This document shows, piece after piece, positions 60,801-64,000 of a stretch of DNA of 64,000 nt. Numbering within the stretch: position 1 is the first letter of the stretch; each line of letters starts with the position of its first letter. A program made the position numbers and the translations under genes. The notes beneath the pieces are model-generated. The model had not been told where the DNA came from, searched no databases, and was given only the letters and a program-made list of their open reading frames with translations. Source of the DNA: Arenicola marina (taxonomy: Eukaryota; Annelida; Polychaeta; Arenicolidae); assembly GCA_964019135.1 (NCBI GenBank), contig OZ025265.1, positions 21,365,143 to 21,429,142 of the forward strand. The letters run 5' to 3'.

Positions 60801-60953
60801 ATCTGTAGTTGTCTCAGATGAACAGGATGAAGATCAATTAGTACGTTGTTAGTTGACCCTGGTAAATATGTGCTGGTGTAATACGGACGGAAAGCATACT
60901 CACGATGACTGAAGGTCGTGATTAAACGGAAGGGGTTTCTCTCTCACGTCATC
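39546..60953 (-). CDS. HEAT-repeat protein gene, partial, 22-exon model plus one candidate
   Basis: Twenty-two minus-strand exons with GT-AG borders join in one open frame of 3528 nt (1176 codons) without a stop; a 23rd candidate adds 18 codons in phase. In order the product has a short N-terminal part with a DPERLTTYPVDVLLRREIQK segment, a charged Lys/Glu coiled coil (about residues 110-140), a Ser-rich linker, an alpha-helical HEAT/ARM block (about 294-490, exons i-l), then about 670 residues rich in Ser, Thr, Asp and Pro, probably disordered. HEAT solenoids are protein-interaction scaffolds; the TOG-array and HEATR4 families were considered but I cannot assign either. The start codon is not seen and the 3' end is ambiguous. 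The gene converges on the Shisa-like gene. Confidence 0.72.
39802..40288. other. HEAT gene intron v-w
   Basis: 40085-40230 shows a loose repetition of gacaccgaa and aaaaagcgaca, a degenerate array past the exon v donor. Confidence 0.4.
40289..40519 (-). CDS. HEAT gene exon v
   Basis: Acceptor tttgtgtactccag, donor CACGG|GTAAGG, 231 nt, phase 2 to 2. It encodes SGHTSYGLIEMNWVSGVPGA, a Gly run, then GRHALCERFLAHQAGRGSTG and KPKTLRFNVDPH. Confidence 0.7.
40735..41165. repeat. 30-32-bp minisatellite in the intron after exon u
   Basis: About 14 units of gtgaaatagcgacccatttc plus gccgtgtattca. It starts about 45 bp past the exon u donor in transcript sense. Confidence 0.94.
41209..41291 (-). CDS. 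HEAT gene exon u
   Basis: Acceptor gtttggctttcag, donor GAGGG|GTGAGT, 83 nt, phase 0 to 2. It encodes GSDVDSDGDSRHRIHAIPGK and LGVHTAE. A 30-32-bp tandem array starts about 45 bp past the donor. Confidence 0.7.
41713..41951 (-). CDS. HEAT gene exon t
   Basis: Acceptor acatgcatcag (weak tract), donor CCAAG|GTGGGA (weak), 239 nt, phase 1 to 0. It encodes NWRDFFETPSAQHRRQQAAE, AARASDGMPHGARPTWQAQ and then PVRYFHDRVDMVTADPGVRL, the latter looking like folded or conserved sequence. Confidence 0.66.
42056..42290. repeat. 15-16-bp AT-rich array in the intron after exon s
   Basis: About 14 units of tatatttctcattgta with variants, starting about 40 bp past the exon s donor in transcript sense. Confidence 0.92.
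42332..42406 (-). CDS. HEAT gene exon s
   Basis: Acceptor tttttgttgcag, donor GCCAG|GTAACG, 75 nt, phase 1 to 1. It encodes GDLVHRGMPTLSPVKSYGDL and SSVP. A tandem array begins about 40 bp past the donor. Confidence 0.7.
42432..42697 (+). mobile_element. tRNA-derived SINE, family A
   Basis: gccccgatagctcagtgggg, ctctggtcacctg, gtgggtcggtggttcgcgcc, gcaggataaagatcccatgt, and the end gcgtcctgagtatacaacca. Plus orientation, antisense to the HEAT gene. Confidence 0.9.
42698..43273. other. HEAT gene intron r-s, homopolymer-rich repeat
   Basis: A G run (42883-42901), gaatcgggttttcaattta, atatccgcccacc and a C run (43036-43049) resemble 45890-46165, pointing to an interspersed repeat with poly-G/poly-C ends. 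The rest is unique. Confidence 0.45.
43274..43355 (-). CDS. HEAT gene exon r
   Basis: Acceptor ccgtgttttag, donor CACAG|GTAAGT, phase 0 to 1. It encodes SQSTTEADSGIGQTSDTASL and YTNRTNT. Confidence 0.7.
43816..44096 (-). CDS. HEAT gene exon q (Thr/Asp-rich)
   Basis: Acceptor gatcactgtcag, donor CCCG|GTGAGT, 281 nt, phase 1 to 0. It encodes LPPLGPRPSGSADDIALASL, DLTRYGPLDTDADISRHDN and a Thr-rich stretch ATTPTTTAIATLTDGYS, ending TSDTVHP. Confidence 0.74.
44540..44754. mobile_element. 215-bp MITE with caggggcggatctagg ends
   Basis: Inverted ends caggggcggatctagg and cctagatccgcccctg are perfect over 16 bp and are flanked by a 6-bp direct repeat ctcagt (44534-44539 and 44755-44760). The interior is mostly C runs and repeated aagttttcagagagca. 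Confidence 0.82.
44755..45216. other. HEAT gene intron p-q, no gene
   Basis: Unique AT-rich sequence. Confidence 0.4.
45217..45500. repeat. Interspersed repeat X, copy 1
   Basis: It shares tccacgtgcgttatgtc and ttgtcagtttcaga with 59264-59430, and agcgtgggcggg plus agtgtcggag with 58740-58960; the three segments are pieces of one family. Confidence 0.75.
45543..45661 (-). CDS. HEAT gene exon p
   Basis: Acceptor accctttccccag, donor GGCAG|GTAGGC, phase 2 to 1. It encodes ASPASRRVLLPTNPNMYRVY and STRPNRSACNSRDQSPTPA. Confidence 0.7.
45890..46165. repeat. Homopolymer-edged interspersed repeat
   Basis: Repeated ccgggaactgggatt, aattcttcgtgagctggga and tgtatccgccc motifs, ending in a C-rich run; related to 42880-43050. 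Confidence 0.5.
46166..47095. other. HEAT gene intron o-p, no gene
   Basis: Unique sequence with nothing recognised. Confidence 0.4.
47096..47153 (-). CDS. HEAT gene exon o
   Basis: Acceptor ttcttcacttcag, donor TGAA|GTGAGT, 58 nt, phase 1 to 2. Only the phase demanded by exon n is open; it encodes KPTSIQRNTERPRPKPQL. Confidence 0.65.
47154..48439. other. HEAT gene intron n-o, no gene
   Basis: Mostly unique sequence; no exon or repeat stands out. Confidence 0.4.
48440..48722. repeat. About 18-bp minisatellite directly past the exon n donor
   Basis: About 15 units of gtcaatgatagtgtcatgt and catgcgtcagtg, beginning within about 5-10 bp of the exon n donor on the minus strand. Confidence 0.9.
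48727..49206 (-). CDS. HEAT gene exon n (largest exon, acidic Ser-rich)
   Basis: 480 nt, phase 1 to 1. The acceptor is weak (cgcccatacaag) and the donor is TCAAG|GTGACA. It encodes SDDSASSGHYQSDSESG, a basic run GRRERGSRRRVRD, then DLDLDFAYHFIEPHDD and EVS-like acidic sequence ending VDVTDLAGSSQ. Without the donor the frame would stop in the adjacent minisatellite, so a terminal exon is the alternative. Confidence 0.72.
49385..49805. repeat. G-run-rich element with internal 30-31-bp tandem
   Basis: Poly-G runs (49459-49474, 49547-49558) are followed by about six units of gggtctgaaa..gggcaccgatatactttag. Ends such as ttgcccgtggacacgcctat resemble the ends of the element at 62535-62838. Confidence 0.7.
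49806..50209. other. HEAT gene intron m-n, no gene
   Basis: Unique sequence. Confidence 0.4.
50210..50321 (-). CDS. HEAT gene exon m
   Basis: Acceptor ttttcctattaag, donor GCCAG|GTAGGT, phase 0 to 1. It encodes VPAPLSADPDVPHAQDARSK and a basic KESRQEKTIAATARRAP. Confidence 0.7.
50690..50957 (-). mobile_element. tRNA-derived SINE, family A, minus strand
   Basis: Reverse-complement match to the family: aggacgctataacaactttg at the 3' end, the B box complement ggggcttgaaccaccga, and the head complement cccactgagctatcg. It lies in intron l-m, in the same sense as the HEAT gene. Confidence 0.88.
50977..51123 (-). CDS. HEAT gene exon l (end of HEAT block)
   Basis: Acceptor ttctgttttttag, donor CGAG|GTACTA, phase 0 to 0. 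It encodes EHALSSLARHLSDNWGDDDG, then GLDISQWLNQSDDVDKDM and GLYIDTE, moving from helix to an acidic linker. Confidence 0.8.
51436..51561 (-). CDS. HEAT gene exon k (HEAT repeat)
   Basis: Acceptor gtatgtttcag, donor TGAA|GTGAGG, phase 0 to 0. It encodes AEVKADAKSALHTLAGVNSK, completing the HEAT unit begun in exon j, then DTLVSLMDEMGVTTHYSSRG. Confidence 0.85.
51565..51800. repeat. About 25-bp CRE-containing array next to exon k
   Basis: Units of gtgacgtcaccagctacaac; four exact TGACGTCA palindromes. It abuts the acceptor of exon k in intron j-k. Confidence 0.85.
51801..52365. other. HEAT gene intron j-k, no gene
   Basis: Unique sequence. Confidence 0.4.
52366..52537 (-). CDS. HEAT gene exon j (HEAT repeats)
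   Basis: Acceptor tgtactgttacag, donor CACG|GTAGGC, phase 2 to 0. It encodes ELTFTPVLLNKLVTKLMEQL, then HNSALVRGNAVRTLGRLGVS, a near-ideal HEAT motif, and KDIILAILPLLADNT. Confidence 0.86.
52538..53029. other. HEAT gene intron i-j, no gene
   Basis: A short gccgaac repetition (cgaactgaaccgaacgaagc) lies at 52630-52680; otherwise unique. Confidence 0.4.
53030..53458. repeat. About 150-bp tandem repeat carrying a copy of an exon end
   Basis: Three diverged units of cttttctcgatatatat, tttttctcataatttt and cgatctcataggtaggta. 53148-53182 also copies the last 30 or so bases of exon i with its donor. Confidence 0.8.
53463..53650 (-). CDS. HEAT gene exon i (HEAT block)
   Basis: Acceptor tctgatccag, donor ACGA|GTAAAG, phase 0 to 2. 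It encodes EVEEEPDYSAIPELLRRIAS, SWFPKSVSVSMRGVVSAF and TSLLNNVGIAVHRQICDYIV, paired amphipathic helices typical of HEAT/ARM solenoids. The last 30 or so bases and the donor are duplicated about 310 bp downstream in the intron. Confidence 0.85.
53747..53885 (-). mobile_element. SINE family A, 3' fragment, minus strand
   Basis: cttggttgtatatacgtttt, tcgcgtcaccgggataaccc, cgactctttgcgaaaaagga and aggatctttatcctgcgacc match the complement of the family body. The tRNA head is missing. Confidence 0.8.
53894..54000 (-). CDS. HEAT gene exon h
   Basis: Acceptor attcacattag, donor CGAG|GTGAGT, phase 1 to 0. It encodes GITRPRIEGSKPEVTSGIL and RKRPMSRQSTKVTICE, basic and linking into the HEAT block. 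A SINE 3' fragment starts about 10 bp past the donor. Confidence 0.75.
54371..54521 (-). CDS. HEAT gene exon g
   Basis: Acceptor gtcatattacag, donor GACAG|GTGAGA, phase 0 to 1. It encodes a Ser-rich linker: TSLSTAAEEKDDYQLLSDDG, RVPSAHKPSTRPASSSH and DAEPDPRT. Confidence 0.75.
54594..54775. repeat. G-run-rich gcggatct element
   Basis: agggcggatctcgg, ttgcaaaaagggggtcc, poly-G runs and gaccgggggcgtccgg resemble the C-run MITE at 44540-44754 in composition and edge words. No clean inverted ends were seen. Confidence 0.45.
54776..57184. other. HEAT gene intron e-g, little recognised
   Basis: Contains candidate exon f (56106-56159), a G run (55591-55606) and loosely repeated gaacatacac motifs near 55740-55900 and 56065; the rest is AT-rich and unique. 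Confidence 0.4.
56106..56159 (-). CDS. HEAT gene exon f (candidate)
   Basis: A 54-nt segment between a moderate acceptor (gtctgccaag) and a donor AAGA|GTAAGA is phase 0 on both sides and encodes LLDDTDDDSSDIITLVRR. It fits in frame between exons e and g, so it may be a cassette exon; the acceptor is weak. Confidence 0.35.
57185..57363 (-). CDS. HEAT gene exon e
   Basis: Acceptor gcgctcattag, donor CGAC|GTAAGT, phase 1 to 0. It encodes GFMPNSVIRKTMSQARGSG, then a basic Pro-rich stretch RWRLRPAPLGQLPERP and DSGHLLFLSD. Confidence 0.7.
57364..57877. other. HEAT gene intron d-e, no gene
   Basis: Unique sequence with a G run at 57791-57804. Confidence 0.4.
57878..58078 (-). CDS. HEAT gene exon d (charged coiled coil)
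   Basis: Acceptor gctacacag, donor GATG|GTACGT, phase 1 to 1. It encodes KSRSDYKRKNTKDK and then a heptad-like acidic/basic helix with TEEDEEEKKKLLQEIAERR and EEEERKKRF. Confidence 0.75.
58345..58455 (-). mobile_element. tRNA-derived SINE head, minus strand
   Basis: Its complement carries ccagctcgcttggtaagcag (A box side) and gttgtgggttcgaagcctgg (B box). Body and tail are not clear. Confidence 0.6.
58492..58599 (-). CDS. HEAT gene exon c
   Basis: Acceptor tccctttcaag, donor CGAA|GTAAGC, phase 1 to 1. It encodes QLASDHRPRSDLDGATVTM and a basic segment KAPKVRGPSKTGQLVR. A minus-strand tRNA-derived SINE head lies about 40 bp past the donor. Confidence 0.62.
58740..58960. repeat. Interspersed repeat X, copy 2
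   Basis: agtcactttcttgtgagttt, agtacttctcacttgtagct and gcgtgggcggggcctagtgt match 45380-45490. Confidence 0.75.
59100..59182 (-). CDS. HEAT gene exon b
   Basis: Acceptor ctttttcctcag, donor CTTG|GTAAGC, phase 2 to 1. It encodes FDPERLTTYPVDVLLRREIQ followed by KADEVIL, a predicted amphipathic helix that looks conserved rather than low complexity. It would be the best probe for naming the family. Confidence 0.7.
59264..59430. repeat. Interspersed repeat X, copy 3
   Basis: tccacgtgcgttatgtcaga, cgtccgacaaacaaa and catttttgtcagtttcagac match 45310-45400. Confidence 0.75.
59800..60860 (-). pseudogene. Degraded LINE fragment: end of reverse transcriptase and C-terminal zinc-knuckle region
   Basis: On the minus strand, pieces in shifted frames read YRYLGIIFSSRLCWNK (about 60760-60810), then FDKVVVPILTYGSEVWGYS (60613-60670), KRLLKYWCKLIYMDESR, and CKFCFKHREYLVEDEYHFTL near 60000-60040. 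These are the typical closing motifs of non-LTR retrotransposon ORF2 (YLG, LTYGSEVW, VEDEYHF). At least two frameshifts and stops make it dead. It sits in an intron of the HEAT gene, between exons a and b. No 5' part was found. Confidence 0.75.
60904..60953 (-). CDS. HEAT gene exon a (most 5' exon found)
   Basis: Acceptor gtctttgcag, donor CATC|GTGAGT, phase 0 in and 2 out. It encodes DDVREKPLPFNHDLQS. Nothing upstream could be confirmed as an exon. Confidence 0.5.
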
Positions 60954-61149
60954 CTGCAAAGACAGCAATGATCCGTAAAAATATCGTCACCACGTGTTAT
61001 TATTTATTCTGAATTTCCAGTATTTCATTATGTCATTTTTAAAGCGGAAGTATGTTATTTGGCAATGCGTCCATCCAGCTTTTTGTTTTACTAGAAAAAT
61101 AGGCATCGCATATATAAATTCGTTTTGCACATGGTACAAACAGAGCGGG

Positions 61150-61447
61150 ATAAGAAATGTTAACATTAATTAAGGCCCTGACTTGGGTAACAATTAATGT
61201 ATTGACATGTCAAGCAATTAATGTTATGAATTGTGAAACTATTAGCGTTCTGAACAATGTCAATAATTAATAGTTTGAACAATGTCAACAATTCATGGTT
61301 TGAACAATGTCAAAAATGAATGGTTTGAAAAATATCGCCAATTAATGGTTTGAACAATGTCAACAATTAATGGTTTGAACAATGTCAACAATGAATGGCT
61401 TGAACAATGTCAACAATTGATGTTTTGAACAATGTCAGAAATTAACA
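61150..61447. repeat. 25-bp minisatellite
   Basis: About 11 units of aatgtcaacaattaatggtt plus tgaac, diverged toward the left edge. It is upstream of exon a of the HEAT gene. Confidence 0.92.
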
Positions 61448-61696
61448 AGCTGAAGTTTCCAACAACACGATTTTCCCTTAAACAATCAAAAAATTGCCGC
61501 ATTCTGGTATCTGGAGAGTTTCCATAATATCTATTTGGCTGAATTTATATATTCAAGAGCTTCTGTAGACATTACTACATTATTATCATAACGGAATGAG
61601 TCGCGCTTTACAAACGTAACAACCTTGAGGTTCTTGGCCAGGCCATGGCCATAGAGCCGTGCAGGCTATGGGTGTTAGGCAAAATGGTTGGGTAGA
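61448..61696. other. Upstream of HEAT exon a, one weak exon candidate
   Basis: A minus-strand segment at 61624-61665 reads PARLYGHGLAKNLK in phase with exon a but has a poor donor. Confidence 0.25.
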
Positions 61697-62055
61697 GCGC
61701 TAACAGGGGATACCATGTGCATGGCGCTAACACGGGGATACCATGTGCATGGCGCTAACACGAGGATGCCATGTGCATGGCGCTAACACGGGGATGCCAT
61801 GAGCATGGCGCTAACACGGGGATGCCATGTGCATGGCGCTAACACGGGGATGCCATGTGCATGGCGCTAACACGGGAATGCCATGAGCATGGCGCTAACA
61901 CGGGGATGCTATGAGTATGGCGCTAACACGGGAATGCTATGAGCATGGCGCTAACACGGGGATGCCATGAACATGGCGCTAACACGGGGATGCCATGAGC
62001 ATGGCGCTAACACAGGGGTGCTATGAGCATGGCGCTAACACGGGGATGTCATGGT
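61697..62055. repeat. 28-bp minisatellite
   Basis: About 13 units of gcatggcgctaacacgggga plus tgccatga, highly regular. Confidence 0.95.
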
Positions 62056-62534
62056 CATACCAAAACTCTATAACTGAGCACAATATGGATAACCCCACAT
62101 GAAAATTATAGGCAAAGAATATACCTAAGCATCGTCTCCTCCAAATCTCATATGCACAAAGGAATCACTATACATGGTCCACTCACATCCATATGAATGA
62201 CCAGGCTATACAGACCCTGACATCTATGAAGGCTTAATGATGGAATCGAGAAGAGGCCGCAGCGTGACAAACAAGCAAACGGTTGAGCAACCAGCAGAAC
62301 TTGGGCCGACGGGGAACCCCGGCGTTACCCGGACGCCCTCTGCTCTTTCAGTGAAGCATTACCCTGCTATTTATGCGACAACACGGTTTCATTGGAAAGG
62401 GAAAAGAACCGGGTTGAAGATACATCACTTATGTATATATGGCACGTATGCGACATCGATGAAATAATCATTAGTGTATTGCATCCGGCACACATTTCTT
62501 TTGAATCGCCTCCAGGCGCATTGGTCACGGTCAT
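62056..62534. other. No gene recognised
   Basis: Unique sequence; the 76-codon plus-strand frame at 62237-62467 has no known motif. Confidence 0.35.
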
Positions 62535-62838
62535 CTCATAGGCGTACCCAGGGTGGGGGGAGGGGGGTGGCTCAGGGGGCACGTGCCCCCCTTCCAAACC
62601 AAAAATGTATACCTGCGGCCCCCCCCCCCTTTTCCAATTCTGTGCCCCCCTGGCCCCCTCTCCTTATGAACCAAAGATTGTCCAGAACACCCCCTCCCCA
62701 CCACCCCGTTCACGAAATTTCAGTCCCCCAACCCGGTCGTCAAAACATTGGAGGACCTCCTTTTCGCAATGCCCCCCCCCCCGGTCGCAAATTTCAATGG
62801 ACCCCTCTCCTTTTCAAATTCCTGTATCCGCCCCTCAT
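62535..62838. repeat. C-run-rich element (aggcgtacccaggg ... tatccgcccctcat)
   Basis: Starts ataggcgtacccagggtgg and ends cctgtatccgcccctcat, with C runs and words such as ggtcgcaaatttca and ttttccaattctg. It resembles 44540-44754 and 49385-49805, forming a loose family of homopolymer-rich elements. Confidence 0.6.
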
Positions 62839-63093
62839 GTAGACCATTTTATTGTGCTCCCCATTTCAAGGATTCCTGCATCTCGTGTGAGAAGTTCAGA
62901 TAAAGTGGTTGGAACGACGTTTACATTTCGTTTTACAGGCGTCTATATAGAGAAGTCTAAGGAAATTTCTTAACTGGGAAAACAAACTGGCTGAACTGCA
63001 GAGACTGTTTGATAACTGGAGAAGAAGACTAATAACGGTCTTAGTGAGGATTAATAATGTGAAGTTTACCAGTGATAACCTATCTAGCCAAGC

Positions 63094-63380
63094 CGCCGGC
63101 CCGGTAGCTCAGTGGGTTAGAGCGCTCACCTTGAGTGCTCTGGCCACCTGAGAGCCTAACGGCACGTGGGTCGGTGATTCGAGCCCCGCTGCGGCCAGTG
63201 CTTTCAGAGGGTTGTTAAAAATAAAGAGGGACTCTAGCGTAAGCGGAATGCCATCTGCCAGGGAGATCGCGCCCTTCTTACGTAAAGGACACCATCCTCT
63301 CACTCCCCTGCCCCATCTACGTCCCTACCCCACCCACCCACACCCCTCCCCTTCCCATCAACGCCTCATGGAGTCTGCAA
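63094..63380 (+). mobile_element. Family A tRNA head joined to a different body
   Basis: gcccggtagctcagtgggtt, gtgctctggccacctgagag and gattcgagccccgctgcggc are the family A head. After 63195 the body (gctttcagagggttg, cgtaagcggaatgccatctg) differs from the other copies, suggesting a second subfamily or a chimera. Confidence 0.75.
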
Positions 63381-63394
63381 TCCAGGCAAGTCAT

Positions 63395-63690
63395 GTGACC
63401 GTGGGGTCCCCAAGGGTCTCCAAGGGTACCTAGGGGTCACCAAGGGTCCTCAGGGGTCACCAAGGGCCACCAAGATTCCCAAGGGTCACCAAGGGTATCC
63501 AAGGGTCACCAGAGGTCCCCAATGTTCACCAAGGGTATCCAAGGGTCACAAAGGTTCCCCAATGGTTTCCAAGGGTTCACAAGGGTCACCAATGGTCCCC
63601 AAGGGTTCCCAGTGGTTCCCAATGGTCACCAAGGGTCCACAAGGGTCCCCAAGGTTCCATAAGGGCCACCAAGAGTCACCGAGGGTGTGG
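63395..63690. repeat. 9/18-bp minisatellite
   Basis: About 30 half-units of accaagggt and ccccaaggg in loose order. Confidence 0.9.
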
Positions 63691-64000
63691 TGTCAGCCTG
63701 GCGTGCTAGCCCATCGATAAGCCTTGTGGGCAACCCACCCCTGACGATTAATCCACAGACTTATCCTCTGTGCTAATTAAGTCACTTAGCGGCGGGGGGG
63801 TTATGCAAATAGTGGACCTCCCTGGTGCGAGTGACTCGCCGCAGAGGTAATATTTCTAACTGCTAGATCTCTGCTGGTCCCGGGCAACTCGCAGAGAACG
63901 CCTAACATCAGAGGGGCTGAAGGGAGAAGTGATCAAGCGGTGATCTGATTATGACACAGTGCTATCGTGTAATTGTGAGATGAGATATGTCGTATTTTTC
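63691..64000. other. Right edge, no gene recognised
   Basis: Unique sequence with a G run near 63796; nothing recognised before the window ends. Confidence 0.4.

Noticed and set aside
61624..61665. Exon upstream of HEAT exon a (PARLYGHGLAKNLK)
   Set aside because: It fits the phase and has an acceptor, but the donor is GTTGTT with no further match, so support is too weak.

Overview
The window is animal nuclear DNA: multi-exon genes with GT-AG introns, tRNA-derived SINEs, several MITE families, a LINE fragment and very many minisatellites. The density of gene-associated minisatellites, the short introns and the high gene density best fit a cephalochordate (amphioxus, Branchiostoma-like). From memory and unchecked, gene-associated minisatellites are a described amphioxus trait. 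This assignment is an inference (about 0.6); another marine deuterostome or a lophotrochozoan is not excluded. Nothing here looks prokaryotic.

Layout. 1-2.57 kb is a 60-bp minisatellite cut by the window edge. 2.6-6.7 kb is repeat-bearing and without a recognised gene. 6.7-28.2 kb (+ strand) holds a Shisa-like gene of the STMC6 type, for which I built a frame-consistent 11-exon model (1239 nt, 412 residues): signal peptide, Gly/Arg/Tyr/Ser-rich ectodomain, six-cysteine Shisa core, one transmembrane helix and a long Pro/Gly/Tyr-rich cytoplasmic tail ending in a PPxY motif. 28.5-39.5 kb is intergenic and holds a near-perfect 60-bp array, an array of CRE palindromes, MITEs, a possible LINE 3' end and featureless DNA. 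39.5-61 kb (- strand) is a second gene convergent on the first. Its 22 strong exons plus one candidate stay in frame for 1176 codons or more and encode an acidic/coiled-coil N-terminal part, a HEAT-repeat block and a long Ser/Thr/Asp-rich tail; I cannot name the family. Its 5' end is not seen and its 3' end is uncertain. 59.8-60.9 kb carries a degraded LINE C-terminal fragment, and 61-64 kb is minisatellites, a repeat rich in C runs and a SINE head.

The most unusual thing is the relation between splicing signals and tandem repeats. Eight of the ten Shisa-like introns and four introns of the HEAT gene carry a tandem array shortly downstream (in transcript sense) of the 5' splice site. In intron 3 the array unit is the exon-intron junction itself, so a consensus 5' splice site is repeated about 80 times at 35-bp spacing. 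The 60-bp array at the left edge repeats a polypyrimidine-CAG directly followed by GTAACA, the layout of a recursive splice site. Further exon-edge duplications lie next to exon 5 of the Shisa-like gene and next to a HEAT exon. Long open reading frames inside these arrays follow from repeat periodicity and are not genes.
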